From Pseudomonas segetis (GTDB lineage: Bacteria; Pseudomonadota; Gammaproteobacteria; Pseudomonadales; Pseudomonadaceae), in assembly GCF_900188155.1 (NCBI RefSeq), contig NZ_FZOG01000005.1:248001-312000 (forward strand): 64,000 nucleotides of DNA, written 5' to 3'. A program made the position numbers and the translations under genes. The notes beneath the pieces are model-generated. The model saw only the letters and a program-made list of their open reading frames with translations. It made no database searches and had not been told where the DNA came from. Position 1 is the first letter of the stretch. Every line of letters starts with the position of its first letter. Shown here piece after piece: positions 17,127 through 26,184 of the stretch.

Positions 17127-17897
17127 ATGTTCAAGCCGTTGATAGCTGCTTTGTTGATAATCTTTTCGAGTACTTCGCTGGCCAGGCAGGTTGTCAACGT
17201 CAGTGGCGTGTACTTTCCGCCCTATGCATTCGGAGCCAGCGAGGTGACGAGCCGTGGCTTGCTGCCGGAGTTGATCGCTGCACTGAACAACCAGCAGGCT
17301 GAGTTCGAATTCATCATTGTCCCGACTTCCTTGCAGCGGCGTTACGCTGACCTGAACAATGGCCGGGTGGATATCAGCCTATTCGAGAATCCACGCTGGG
17401 GTTGGCAGGATATTCCCAACCAAAGCGTCGATATGGGGCTTGAAGACGCCGAGGTGTTTGTCGCGCGCACCGCGCAGGGACGCCAGCAGGCTTATTTCGA
17501 CAAGATCCTGGGTAAACGATTGGCTTTGTTCAACGGTTATCACTATGCGTTCGCAGGGTTCAACACTGACCCTGGCTATCTGGCTAAAGCTCATAATGCC
17601 ATCGTTAGTCGATCCCTTGACGGTAATATCATGATGGTGGTCCACCGACGAGCTGATATTGCCCTGGTGACGCGTTCGTACCTGAAGGCTTTTTTCGAGA
17701 GCTATCCCAAGTATGCAAAGGGCCTGTTGATATCCGAGCGGGTCGACCAGGTTTATGCCCACCATGCGATCTTGCGCAACAACGCGCCCATCAGCGCACA
17801 GCGTTTTAGTCAGTTGCTTGAAGACTTGCGCCAGTCAGGGCAGCTGGACGCAATTTTTGCACCCTACGACATCAAGGTCGTGCGCCAGGACAACTAG
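17127..17897 (+). CDS. periplasmic substrate-binding protein, family 3
   Basis: From the ATG at 17127 (a second ATG lies nine codons upstream) the product has a signal peptide MFKPLIAALLIIFSSTSLA and about 237 mature residues. It shows the two-lobe SBP_bac_3 pattern: VYFPPYAFGA near the start, a GRVDISLFENPRWG segment and a C-terminal IFAPYDI. The aromatic and acidic ligand residues for amino acids are not obvious. No ABC permease or ATPase lies nearby. Orphan proteins of this type are common in Pseudomonas and may act as sensors or scavengers. Substrate unknown. Confidence 0.75.
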   Translation: MFKPLIAALLIIFSSTSLARQVVNVSGVYFPPYAFGASEVTSRGLLPELIAALNNQQAEFEFIIVPTSLQRRYADLNNGRVDISLFENPRWGWQDIPNQSVDMGLEDAEVFVARTAQGRQQAYFDKILGKRLALFNGYHYAFAGFNTDPGYLAKAHNAIVSRSLDGNIMMVVHRRADIALVTRSYLKAFFESYPKYAKGLLISERVDQVYAHHAILRNNAPISAQRFSQLLEDLRQSGQLDAIFAPYDIKVVRQDN

Positions 17898-17946
17898 CCA
17901 TTGAACCCGCCCAGGGCCTAGCTGAGCAGGCCGGGCCTACTAAGCG

Positions 17947-18114
17947 CTAGGAGTCCTGGGCATCCTTGGCGTCTTGCTCGATATTACGTTTGTGGATGCG
18001 CTTAAGCTGCTCATCGGTCAGGTTCAACGGTTTTGCTGTGTCGCGGAGCATCATCAGGCCGCCAACGATGGAACCTAAAACGACAATAATCAATAACCAG
18101 ATATACCAAGGCAT
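17947..18114 (-). CDS. small single-pass membrane protein (DUF2897-like)
   Basis: The ATG at 18114 has a GGGAG SD and gives 55 residues: one N-terminal membrane helix (MPWYIWLLIIVVLGSIVGG) and a charged cytoplasmic tail with LTDEQLKRIHKRN. The size and layout fit the uncharacterised DUF2897 family. It starts 32 nt after eutC and may be read through from it. Function unknown. Confidence 0.7.
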   Translation of the reverse strand: MPWYIWLLIIVVLGSIVGGLMMLRDTAKPLNLTDEQLKRIHKRNIEQDAKDAQDS

Positions 18115-18146
18115 GCTCGGCTCCCAATCAGGGGTGAACAACTAGC

Positions 18147-18962
18147 TTACTCTGGGATCTGCAGACTGTCATTCGGTGGCTGGTCACTTGATACCATAGC
18201 AGTTGCTTGGCCGGGCGCGTTGGCCAGGTTGCTGTCATCCTTCAAGGTCACCCCTGAAAGCCGCAGGCGCAATGATTCACGGGCAAGGTAGTCAAGCTTG
18301 GCGGCCGCCTGGGCATAAGGTAGGCCTTGCGGGCGCACATTGGAAATGCAGTTGCGCTGGCTGTCCATGCTGTCGAGCCTGGGCTGGTAAGTCAGGTAGA
18401 TACCCAGGCTATCCGGTGAGCTCAAGCCAGGGCGTTCACCAATCATCACCACAACCAGGCGCGCTCGCAGTGCGACGGCGATACCGTCGCCGATCGCCAC
18501 GCGACCTTGTTCTGCAAGCACCACCGGGGTATTGGGCCAGTCAGTGTCGAACTGTTCGCGAAAGGCCAGCAGTAAGGGTAATGCGTGACGCTGCGCAGCA
18601 ATGGCTGACAGGCCATCGGCTATCACAATCGCCAGTTCCGGGGCGGCCAGTTCATGCTCAAGATAAACCCGGCTGTCATCGTGCAAGTGGCGTCCATAAT
18701 CGGGGCGCAGTAGATAGCTGTTCCGGTCCGCGGCGTTGCTATGAACCTGCAGTGTGCGAAAGCCATGGGTTTTCAACTGTTGCTTGAGGTCGTTGATGTC
18801 CAGTGGCCGATGCACGGCATCACGGGCTTGGGCGTGGGCCAGTCCAAAGGCGAGCACTTCACGGGTAGGCAAGCTCGAACCCACGCGGCCCAGGGCTATA
18901 CGCGCAGAAGTATGGGCGCGCAGTTGATCCCATGGGTTGGTCTGGATCAGGTCGTCGCTCAT
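18147..18962 (-). CDS. eutC: ethanolamine ammonia-lyase, small subunit
   Basis: The start at 18962 gives 271 residues (MSDDLIQTNPWDQLRAHTSARIALGRVG), the usual length. Family marks are the TSARIALGR N-terminal segment, IVIADGLSAIAAQRHALP, and VVVMIGERPGLSSPDSLGIYLTYQP followed by RNCISNVRP. With EutB it forms the adenosylcobalamin enzyme that converts ethanolamine to acetaldehyde and ammonia. It lies 10 nt after eutB. No eutA reactivase, aldehyde dehydrogenase, permease or microcompartment gene is present here. Confidence 0.93.
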   Translation of the reverse strand: MSDDLIQTNPWDQLRAHTSARIALGRVGSSLPTREVLAFGLAHAQARDAVHRPLDINDLKQQLKTHGFRTLQVHSNAADRNSYLLRPDYGRHLHDDSRVYLEHELAAPELAIVIADGLSAIAAQRHALPLLLAFREQFDTDWPNTPVVLAEQGRVAIGDGIAVALRARLVVVMIGERPGLSSPDSLGIYLTYQPRLDSMDSQRNCISNVRPQGLPYAQAAAKLDYLARESLRLRLSGVTLKDDSNLANAPGQATAMVSSDQPPNDSLQIPE

Positions 18963-18972
18963 CGTCAATGCC

Positions 18973-20367
18973 TCAGGCGGCGCCAGAGATACGCTGCAGT
19001 TGTTGCAGCAGATGGTGGCCGCGACCGATATCGCGCAGCTTGCCATTGGTCTCGGTGATGGCCATGCGCGCCAGCCAGGCGTCGAACTCAGGCGCACGCT
19101 TCAAACCCATGACACTGCGCAGATAGAGCGCGTCGTGAAAGGAGGTGCTCTGGTAGTTGAGCATGATGTCATCGGCGCCCGGAATGCCCATGATGAAGTT
19201 GATTCCTGCAGCGCCGAACAGCGTCAGCAGGGTGTCCATATCATCCTGATCGGCTTCGGCATGGTTGGTGTAGCACACATCACAGCCCATCGGCAGGCCC
19301 AGCAATTTGCCGCAGAAGTGATCCTCCAGGCCCGCGCGAATGATTTGTTTGCCGTCGTACAGGTATTCGGGGCCGATAAAGCCAACCACGGTGTTGACCA
19401 GCAGTGGGTTGAACTCACGGGCGGCGGCATAGGCGCGGGCCTCACAGGTTTGCTGGTCAACCTGGTGGTGGCCGCCTGCGGACAAGGCGCTGCCCTGGCC
19501 GGTTTCAAAGTACATCAGGTTATCACCGACAGTGCCGCGCCTTAGTGACTGCGCGGCTTGATGTGCTTCACGCAGCAGGTTCAGGTTGATGCCAAAGCTG
19601 CTGTTGGTTTTCTCGGTGCCTGCAATGGATTGAAAGACCAGATCGACAGGCGCGCCAGCCTCGATGGCCTGGATTTGCGTGGTGACGTGTGTCAGCACAC
19701 AACTCTGCATGGGGATATCAAAATACTGGCGAACTTCATCCATCATCTGCCACAGGCGCATCAGCGTCGACAATGAGTCGCTGGCAGGGTTTATCCCAAC
19801 CGTGGCGTCGCCTGAGCCATACAACAGCCCGTCAAGCATGCTGGCCGCTATTGCGCGGACATCGTCGGTCGGATGATTGGGTTGCAGACGAACGGATAAG
19901 CGATCAGGCAGGCCGATAGTGTTGCGAAACGCGGTGACGACCCGGCATTTGCGCGCAATCAGGATCAAGTCCTGGTTGCGCATCAATTTACTGACCGCGG
20001 CCGCCATTTCCGGGGTTATGCCGGGTGCGACGGCGGCCAGCACCTGGCTGTCTGTGCTGTCGAGCAGAAGCCAGTCGCGCAGGTCCCCAACGGTAAAATG
20101 GCTAATAGCCGCAAAAGCCTGCTTGTCATGACGGTCAATGATCAAGCGAGTGACTTCATCCTGCTCATAAGGAATCAGCGCTTCATTGAGAAACTGCTTG
20201 AGTGGCAACTCGGCCAGGGCCATTTTCGCGGCCATGCGCTCTTCGTAGGTCGCGGCTGCAAGGCCTGCCAGATAATCACCGGAGCGGGCCGGACTGGCTT
20301 TGCCGAGCAGGCTTTTAAGGTCATCAAAACGGTAGCGCAGGGCGCCTATTGAGGTTTGGTAAGGCAA
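18973..20367 (-). CDS. eutB: ethanolamine ammonia-lyase, large subunit
   Basis: I place the start at the TTG at 20367, which has a GAGG SD 8 nt upstream and gives 464 residues, the length I recall for Pseudomonas EutB. The first ATG upstream (20511) would add 48 residues unlike the family. Diagnostic segments are KASPARSGDYLAG, RLQPNHPTDD, ETGQGSALSAGG, VGFIGPEYLYDGKQIIRAG and MGCDVCYTNHAEADQDD. The TIM barrel binds ethanolamine and the corrin. Divergent from the CBS-kinase gene, with a 297-bp shared upstream region in which I see no clear operator. Confidence 0.93.
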   Translation of the reverse strand: MPYQTSIGALRYRFDDLKSLLGKASPARSGDYLAGLAAATYEERMAAKMALAELPLKQFLNEALIPYEQDEVTRLIIDRHDKQAFAAISHFTVGDLRDWLLLDSTDSQVLAAVAPGITPEMAAAVSKLMRNQDLILIARKCRVVTAFRNTIGLPDRLSVRLQPNHPTDDVRAIAASMLDGLLYGSGDATVGINPASDSLSTLMRLWQMMDEVRQYFDIPMQSCVLTHVTTQIQAIEAGAPVDLVFQSIAGTEKTNSSFGINLNLLREAHQAAQSLRRGTVGDNLMYFETGQGSALSAGGHHQVDQQTCEARAYAAAREFNPLLVNTVVGFIGPEYLYDGKQIIRAGLEDHFCGKLLGLPMGCDVCYTNHAEADQDDMDTLLTLFGAAGINFIMGIPGADDIMLNYQSTSFHDALYLRSVMGLKRAPEFDAWLARMAITETNGKLRDIGRGHHLLQQLQRISGAA

Positions 20368-20664
20368 TTGATGGGCCTCGGTGTAGTGCCGGTGATAGTG
20401 CAAACGCTGCAAACCCTTGCTTTGAATTGCCTTTGCAGTGGCCGTGCCAGGGGCTTGTATTGCTGTGAATCCAAGCCGGGAAGCCCATAGCGCTGCCAAG
20501 GTTTGATTCATGCTGGTGCGTGGGCGGTTCAGGTTGCACTGGTCTAGGCCAATATGACTGGGTGATGACAGCGCCGTTGCAGTCTGCCGGGTTGGGATCG
20601 ATGTCACATGATGGCAACTTGACGCTGCTTAAATGACAGGCCTAATCCAGCAAGGAGTTGCCTG

Positions 20665-21969
20665 ATGCCCACTGCCAGCGCACTTACGCAGTTGCTCAAA
20701 GCGGTTGAGCCACTTGCGCCGGACATGAGTATTGCTGATGTCGCCGACCGGTTGTTAACCCCCCAGCACAAGGCTTTTCTATCGCTGCCAATAGTCGACA
20801 GCGCGGGAAAGCCGCTGGGGCTGGTCAGTCGAACCGCCTTACAAGACATCTTCATGCAGCGATTTGGCCGTGACTTGCGTGGCCGGCATCCGGTTACCGA
20901 GATAATGAACGCCCAGCCCTTGGTGGTCAGCCTGGCGACCAGTCTGGAAGAGGCCGCCAGGCAGATCACCGGACAACTGCAATACCCGATCACAGAGGAT
21001 TTCGTGTTGGTTGATCAGGCTGGCCATTACCAGGGCTTGGGCACAGTGCTCGACTTGCTCAAGGCCATGGAGTCGCGCATAGCTCAGCGCAACACGGTGC
21101 TGCGCAAGGCGCTCCATGACCTGAAGGAGTCCCAGGCGCAGTTGATCCAGTCGGAGAAAATGGCATCGCTTGGGCAAATGGTGGCCGGCGTTGCCCATGA
21201 ATTGAACACTCCGCTGGGCTATGTCAAAAACAATGTCCAATTGATGAATGAGCTGGGCGCGGCGTTATTCGAACTGACCGATGCGCAAGCTCGCCTGGCA
21301 GACTGCATGGCCAACCCCGATACCACCGAAGAGCAGCTTGCTGATGCTTTTGCACTCGCGGCCCAGGCCCGTGAAGCTGCAGCGCCTGAGTTGCTCAGTG
21401 CTGATATGCAGCAATTGTTTGCCGACACCATGTATGGCCTGGAGCAGATTGCCGAGTTGGTGGTCGGGCTCAAGGATTTCGCCAGGCTTGACCGGGCGAT
21501 GAGCGAAGAGGTTGATATCAACGACTGTATTCGCAGCGCCTTGTTGATTGCCCGTAACAACACCAAGGACAAAGCCGAAATCAGCTTGCACCTTGGCCAG
21601 CTGCCACTGATTGCCTGCGCCCCGTCACAGATCAACCAGGTCCTGCTCAACCTGCTCAACAACGCGGTACATGCCATTGAGGGCTTTGGCCAGGTTGTCA
21701 TCAAGAGCTGGGCCGATGAGGACGCTGTGTTTATTTCCCTGCAGGACAGTGGCAAGGGCATGGAAGCGCATGTGGTGGCGCGGATATTTGATCCTTTCTT
21801 CACCACCAAACCCGTTGGCCAGGGCACCGGCTTGGGTTTGTCTATCTGCTTCAAGATTGTTCAGGACCACGGCGGGTTGATTCGTGTGGCCTCTGAGCCT
21901 GGGCGCGGTACGCGCTTTTTGATTCGCCTGCCGCGACCACAGGCGGCTCAACTTCAACGGAGTGCCTGA
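20665..21969 (+). CDS. cytoplasmic histidine kinase with two CBS motifs
   Basis: The 434-residue protein has no membrane helix. Residues about 15-135 form a CBS pair (LPIVDSAGKPLGLVSR and FVLVDQAGHYQGLG), a module that often binds adenine nucleotides. A short coiled coil leads to a HisKA-type H-box, GVAHELNTPLGYVKNN, with the phosphorylated His at about 178. A HATPase_c domain follows with N-box LNNAVHAI and GTGLGLSI. SD AAGGAG. The double-receiver gene starts 2 nt after the stop, so the pair is a two-component system. Sensing cytoplasmic energy or nucleotide state is inferred from the CBS domain. Confidence 0.88.
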   Translation: MPTASALTQLLKAVEPLAPDMSIADVADRLLTPQHKAFLSLPIVDSAGKPLGLVSRTALQDIFMQRFGRDLRGRHPVTEIMNAQPLVVSLATSLEEAARQITGQLQYPITEDFVLVDQAGHYQGLGTVLDLLKAMESRIAQRNTVLRKALHDLKESQAQLIQSEKMASLGQMVAGVAHELNTPLGYVKNNVQLMNELGAALFELTDAQARLADCMANPDTTEEQLADAFALAAQAREAAAPELLSADMQQLFADTMYGLEQIAELVVGLKDFARLDRAMSEEVDINDCIRSALLIARNNTKDKAEISLHLGQLPLIACAPSQINQVLLNLLNNAVHAIEGFGQVVIKSWADEDAVFISLQDSGKGMEAHVVARIFDPFFTTKPVGQGTGLGLSICFKIVQDHGGLIRVASEPGRGTRFLIRLPRPQAAQLQRSA

Positions 21970-21971
21970 AT

Positions 21972-22895
21972 ATGAGCCATTTGCCACGCATCATGTTTGT
22001 CGATGACGAAGAACGCATATTGCGCAGCCTGGCGGTGCAGTTTCGCCGCCAGTACGAGGTCTTGACCGAAAGTGACCCGCACCGCGCCTTGCAGCGGCTG
22101 GAGGACCAACCGGTGCATATTCTGATCAGCGACCAACGCATGCCACACATGAGCGGCGCAGAATTGCTTGCCCAGGCCCGTGAATTGGCACCCAATACCT
22201 TGCGCATACTCTTGACCGGTTATTCAGACCTGGATGCCGCCGTTGATGCACTGAATAACGGCGGTATCTTTCGCTACCTGACCAAGCCCTGGGACCCTCA
22301 GGAAATGGCGTTCACCTTGCGCCAGGCGGCTGAAATTGCCCTGCGCCAACCGGCGGCTAGCACGCCTGTCGAGTTAGCGTCGATCAGTGCCATGAGCGCC
22401 CGGCTCAATGTGTTGCTACTGGACAATGATGCCGAGACCCTGGCCCTGGTTGATGCATTTTGCCAGCAGGGCGGTCATCGTTTGTTGCGCGTACGCAATA
22501 TTGCCGAGGCGATGCACATTCTCAACAGCGAGCCGGTTGAGCTGCTGGTCAGTGATTTGAAGCTGGCCGGGGACGACACCGCGCCTCTGCTTAAAACCCT
22601 GGCACAGGCTCATCCGCGTTTGTTGAGTATCGTGGTCACGCCGTTTTGCGATACCCAGGCATTGCTCAAGCTGATCAACGAGGCGCAGATCTTTCGTTAT
22701 CTGCCCAAGCCGATACGGCGCGGGATGTTTGAGAAAGGCCTGGGCGCCGCTGTTGAACAAGCCATTATCTGGCGTGCAGAACCTGAAACTGCAGTGATGC
22801 GCCTGGCGCAGGTGCCGACCAATGAGCCGGAACGCGAGCGGGTAGGCAGTTTGTTCGGCATGCTGGGCCGCTTGCGTGAGCGGCTAAGTGCCTAG
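21972..22895 (+). CDS. response regulator with two receiver domains and no output domain
   Basis: In 307 residues there are two REC domains. The first (about 6-125) has the acidic pair DD at 11-12, phosphoacceptor Asp 54 in LISDQRMP, and TG...LTKPWD at the far end, the type seen in front of HD-GYP domains. The second (about 145-265) has LLDND, Asp 195 in LLVSDLKL and a KP motif. The remaining tail has no recognisable DNA-binding or enzymatic domain. It may be a phosphate sink or a relay partner of the adjacent kinase. Confidence 0.85.
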   Translation: MSHLPRIMFVDDEERILRSLAVQFRRQYEVLTESDPHRALQRLEDQPVHILISDQRMPHMSGAELLAQARELAPNTLRILLTGYSDLDAAVDALNNGGIFRYLTKPWDPQEMAFTLRQAAEIALRQPAASTPVELASISAMSARLNVLLLDNDAETLALVDAFCQQGGHRLLRVRNIAEAMHILNSEPVELLVSDLKLAGDDTAPLLKTLAQAHPRLLSIVVTPFCDTQALLKLINEAQIFRYLPKPIRRGMFEKGLGAAVEQAIIWRAEPETAVMRLAQVPTNEPERERVGSLFGMLGRLRERLSA

Positions 22896-22907
22896 AAAGA
22901 CAAGCCT

Positions 22908-22937
22908 GCTGTGCTCGGGGTGAAGCTCGAGCACAGC
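22908..22937. terminator. hairpin between convergent genes
   Basis: GCTGTGCTCG pairs perfectly with CGAGCACAGC over 10 bp around a 10-nt loop. It sits between the stops of the response regulator and the DAHP synthase. There is no strong T-tract on either side, so it may stop transcription only weakly. Confidence 0.5.
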
Positions 22938-22947
22938 ATCAATGGCT

Positions 22948-24294
22948 TTAGCGGCGAACCTGTTTCAGGGTTTCGGCAATCAGGAAGGCCAGCTCCAGGG
23001 ACTGATCAGCATTCATCCGTGGGTCGCAGTGAGTGTGGTAGCGATCAGACAGACCGTCTTCGGTGATGGGCCGTGAACCGCCAATGCACTCGGTGACATT
23101 TTGCCCGGTCATCTCGATGTGAATGCCGCCTGCGTAGGTGCCTTCAGCCTGATGCACGGCGAAGAACTGCTTAACTTCGGCAAGTATCCGGGCAAAGTCG
23201 CGGGTCTTGTAGCCGCTTGAAGCCTTGATGGTGTTGCCATGCATGGGGTCAGAGCTCCAGAGCACGTTGCGGCCTTCGCGCTGCACGGTTTGAATCAGGC
23301 GCGGCAGACCGGCCTCGACCTTGTCGGCGCCCATGCGCACGATCAGGTTCAGGCGACCTGGGTCATTCTCGGGATTGAGGATATCGATCAGGCGGATCAG
23401 GTCTTCGCTGCCCATGCTTGGCCCGACTTTGACCCCGATCGGGTTTTCCACGCCGCGCAGGAACTCAACGTGCGCGCCATCGAGTTGGCGGGTGCGATCA
23501 CCAATCCAGAGCATATGGGCGGAGCAATCATAGAAACGCCCGGTGAGGCTGTCCTTGCGTACAAAGGCTTGCTCGTAACCCAGCAGCAGGGCTTCGTGGG
23601 CGGTGAAGAAGCTGGTTTCGCGCACCTGTGCCGAAGCGTCCATGCCACAGGCACGCATAAAGGCCAGGGTTTCATCGATGCGGTCGGCAAGGGCGCTGTA
23701 TTTCTCGGCCAGATCCGAGTTGGCAATGAAGTCGAGGTTCCACTGATGAACCTGATGCAGGTCGGCGAAGCCGCCTTGGGCAAATGCACGCAGCAGGTTC
23801 AGTGATGCTGTGGACTGGTGATAAGCCTGAAGCAGGCGCTCCGGGTCCGGCACGCGACTGGCACTGTCAAAACCGATGCCGTTGACTATATCGCCACGGT
23901 AGGCGGGCAGGGTGGTGCCGTCGATAGTTTCATCATTGGCTGAACGCGGCTTGGCGAACTGGCCAGCCATGCGACCGACTTTTACCACTGGGCAACCAGC
24001 AGCGAAGGTCATCACGATTGCCATTTGCAGCAACACCTTGAAGGTGTCGCGGATCTTGGCGGCGCTGAACTCGGCAAAGCTTTCGGCGCAGTCACCGCCT
24101 TGCAGCAAAAATGCACGACCTTGAGTCACTTCCGCAAACTGACGACGCAATTCTCGGGCTTCGCCTGCAAATACCAATGGCGGATAACCGGCCAGGGTTT
24201 GCTCGACTTTAGCCAAGTGGGCTGCATCCGGGTACTGCGGTTGCTGCTGGATTGGGCAGGCTCTCCAGCTATCGGGACTCCAAGGTTGTGACAT
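22948..24294 (-). CDS. class II 3-deoxy-7-phosphoheptulonate (DAHP) synthase
   Basis: A 448-residue plant-type DAHP synthase, beginning [14 protein letters not shown]. Recognisable segments are [14 protein letters not shown] (about 61-74), the metal/PEP-binding region [17 protein letters not shown] (about 102-118), [15 protein letters not shown], and the C-terminal [15 protein letters not shown] with [14 protein letters not shown]. It condenses PEP with erythrose 4-phosphate, the first step to chorismate. The E. coli-type class I enzyme is unrelated in sequence. Pseudomonas carries both kinds, and some class II copies serve secondary metabolism; no such cluster is adjacent, so a primary role is likely. 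Confidence 0.92.
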   Translation of the reverse strand: MSQPWSPDSWRACPIQQQPQYPDAAHLAKVEQTLAGYPPLVFAGEARELRRQFAEVTQGRAFLLQGGDCAESFAEFSAAKIRDTFKVLLQMAIVMTFAAGCPVVKVGRMAGQFAKPRSANDETIDGTTLPAYRGDIVNGIGFDSASRVPDPERLLQAYHQSTASLNLLRAFAQGGFADLHQVHQWNLDFIANSDLAEKYSALADRIDETLAFMRACGMDASAQVRETSFFTAHEALLLGYEQAFVRKDSLTGRFYDCSAHMLWIGDRTRQLDGAHVEFLRGVENPIGVKVGPSMGSEDLIRLIDILNPENDPGRLNLIVRMGADKVEAGLPRLIQTVQREGRNVLWSSDPMHGNTIKASSGYKTRDFARILAEVKQFFAVHQAEGTYAGGIHIEMTGQNVTECIGGSRPITEDGLSDRYHTHCDPRMNADQSLELAFLIAETLKQVRR

Positions 24295-24404
24295 CGCGAT
24301 TCTCGATTCAATAGGTTAGGCAGGCATGCATGGTAACCGATTGGCTGAGCGCTTCAAAAATATCAGTGTGATAGCCAGGGTTTATCGATTGTGGCGGGCG
24401 TCTG

Positions 24405-24420
24405 TTGCTACTTGTAGCAA
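24405..24420. promoter_or_regulatory. 16-bp palindrome in the DAHP synthase / dsb divergent region
   Basis: TTGCTAC-TT-GTAGCAA is a perfect inverted repeat with 7-bp arms, located 111 bp upstream of the DAHP synthase start and 135 bp before the small secreted-protein gene. It looks like a dimeric regulator site; no candidate regulator is adjacent. Confidence 0.35.
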
Positions 24421-24554
24421 TCGGTAATCAATTGCCTGCAAGGACGCTTGCCGGATAATCCAGGGCTATGCTCGAATGCATGCAATTGAGCGAACCGGTT
24501 TTAGCCTACCTTGATTTGCTGGCTGCGCTCGTCTTGCAACCCATGGATGATTCA

Positions 24555-24923
24555 ATGCCCCGCTGCACCTTCAGCCTGAGAATGCTTCGTGCGTTGAGCC
24601 TGGCCTTTTTGATGGTCTGGCTTTGGCAGACCAGTGCCTTGTTAACGGGGATTGAAGCGCCAACAGCCGTGGCAAACGCCGTGGCAGGCCTTGACTCCGG
24701 TGGTAAAAGCCTGGCGACATCCAGCTCCTGCGTGTTGTGCACAGCCGATAATCAATCCTCTTCAACTGCCGATCATGCCCACGAGCCGCCATCATTGACT
24801 GCGGCCTATCTGGTCGCTGCATTGCCGCGCGTCGAGGTGCCGAGTGCCAGCATCCTGCACCGCCAGCCCATGGGCTTTATCGAACCGATTGAACGCCCGC
24901 CGCGATCCTTCTTGCTGATCTGA
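24555..24923 (+). CDS. small secreted or membrane-anchored CxxC protein
   Basis: The start is uncertain: ATGs at 24468, 24543 and 24555 are all in frame, and none has a strong SD. From 24555 the 122 residues open with a signal-like segment (MLRALSLAFLMVWLWQTSALL), followed by CVLC and a His-rich stretch (DHAHE) and a Pro/Arg-rich end (ERPPRSFLLI). Signal plus CxxC plus a basic proline-rich tail recalls DUF2946-type proteins, but I am not sure of the family. It lies 119 nt upstream of dsbB, so it may be a substrate or partner of the disulfide pair. Confidence 0.5.
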   Translation: MPRCTFSLRMLRALSLAFLMVWLWQTSALLTGIEAPTAVANAVAGLDSGGKSLATSSSCVLCTADNQSSSTADHAHEPPSLTAAYLVAALPRVEVPSASILHRQPMGFIEPIERPPRSFLLI

Positions 24924-25042
24924 TTAACCGCCGCACCGCGGCTCCAGATACCTGTAATTTGGGATCAACTTATGCAATTTCCTTTTCTTCACAGCCAGGC
25001 TGTGTGGCTGGCGTGCCTGCCTGTTGCCGGCAGGTGGCGAGC

Positions 25043-25486
25043 ATGACCGCCCCATCCAACAAGGCCCAGCTGTTCAGCGCTTGGCACTTGCTGCTCTGCG
25101 CCTGGGCGCTGGCGCTGGTGGCCAGCTTGAGTGCGCTGTTTATCGGTGAGGTGATGGGCCAGGCGCCCTGCAATCTTTGCTGGTTTCAGCGAGTGTTCAT
25201 GTTTCCGCTGGCGATAGTGCTGGGTGTCGCCTGTTACCGCTCCGACGCCACCGTGTGGCGCTATGCCTTGCCGGTTGCCGGCCTTGGCTGGTTAGTCGCG
25301 CTTTACCACAGCCTGCTGTATTTCGGTGTTTTCGGCGACAGCATCCAACCCTGCGGGGCAGGTGGTTCGTGTTCCAGCAGCAATATGACCATTTTCGGTG
25401 CTATCGCGCTGCCTGTGCTGTCGCTGATCGTATTCAGCCTTATCTGCATGCTTCTTTTGATGATTTCCCGGAGATCTACCCAATGA
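25043..25486 (+). CDS. DsbB/BdbC-type disulfide oxidoreductase
   Basis: From the ATG at 25043 (SD-like AGGTGG) the 147-residue protein has four membrane helices. Its first periplasmic loop has the quinone-linked pair C43-x-x-C46 in APCNLCWFQR, and the second loop has C104 and C110 (PCGAGGSC). It re-oxidises a periplasmic thioredoxin-fold partner and passes electrons to quinone. The ATGA overlap with the next gene makes that gene its obvious partner. The short form suggests the BdbC-like branch more than housekeeping DsbB. Confidence 0.85.
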   Translation: MTAPSNKAQLFSAWHLLLCAWALALVASLSALFIGEVMGQAPCNLCWFQRVFMFPLAIVLGVACYRSDATVWRYALPVAGLGWLVALYHSLLYFGVFGDSIQPCGAGGSCSSSNMTIFGAIALPVLSLIVFSLICMLLLMISRRSTQ

Positions 25487-26127
25487 ACAGAGGTTTAACT
25501 GTGCTGGTGATTGCCAGCGTGCTGGTCATCGCCTTCGCTGGGGGCGCCCTGTGGTTCAAGTCGGCGCAAGCCCCGGAGCAGGCTGCAACGCCACCAGCAG
25601 CGGCCAGTTCGCTGGTTCGCTTTCACTCGCCGGTGATCGGCTCTGCCAGCGCGCCAGTGACTATTGTCGAATTTTTCGACCCTTCCTGTGAGGCCTGTCG
25701 CGCCTTCTTTCCCTTGGTGAAGAAGCTGCTGGCGGACAACCCCGATGATGTACGCCTGGTGCTACGTTATGTGCTGTTTCATGAGGGCTCGGAAACTGCT
25801 GCGCGCATTCTCGAAACCGCCCGTAAGCAGGGCGTTTATCCGCAGGTGCTGGAGGCCGTGATGGCTTCTCAGCCGCAGTGGCATGATGATTCGCAAGTCA
25901 CAATGGCCTGGGCGGCAGCCGAACAGGCGGGCCTGGATGTTGATAAGGCCAAGGCAGAAATGATGAGCGCGGATATCACATCGACCCTGGAAAAAGACGC
26001 AGCCGATGCAAAAGCGGTGGGTATCAGGCAGACGCCAACCTTTTTCGTGAACGGTAAATCGCTACCCAGCTTTGGCTCTGAGCAACTGATAAACCTGGTC
26101 GAGGAGGAGATTGCCCAGGTCAAATAA
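25483..26127 (+). CDS. DsbA/BdbD-like membrane-anchored thiol oxidase
   Basis: The ATG at 25483 overlaps the dsbB stop by 4 nt, giving 214 residues. An N-terminal anchor (about 5-24) is followed by an Ala/Pro linker and a DsbA-type thioredoxin fold with C69-x-x-C72 in DPSCEACRAFF. The cis-proline is P185 in RQTPTFFVNG, and a helical insertion lies between. The dipeptide between the cysteines (EA) differs from the PH of classic DsbA. It probably forms disulfides in a restricted set of exported proteins together with the upstream DsbB-like partner. Confidence 0.85.
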   Translation: MNRGLTVLVIASVLVIAFAGGALWFKSAQAPEQAATPPAAASSLVRFHSPVIGSASAPVTIVEFFDPSCEACRAFFPLVKKLLADNPDDVRLVLRYVLFHEGSETAARILETARKQGVYPQVLEAVMASQPQWHDDSQVTMAWAAAEQAGLDVDKAKAEMMSADITSTLEKDAADAKAVGIRQTPTFFVNGKSLPSFGSEQLINLVEEEIAQVK

Positions 26128-26140
26128 CCCCATGGCAATG

Positions 26141-26171
26141 CCCGCTGCCAGGTACAAGCCCTGTCAGCGGG
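26141..26171. terminator. hairpin between dsbA-like and amidohydrolase genes
   Basis: CCCGCTG-c-CAGG pairs with CCTG-t-CAGCGGG around a short loop, between two convergent stops. There is no T-run, so bidirectional termination is only a guess. Confidence 0.35.
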
Positions 26172-26184
26172 TTCTGCAACTGGG

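Noticed and set aside
25177..25482. A 316-residue DsbA-like protein from 25177
   Set aside because: The extra part is dsbB read in another frame. The ATGA overlap at 25483 is the natural start.
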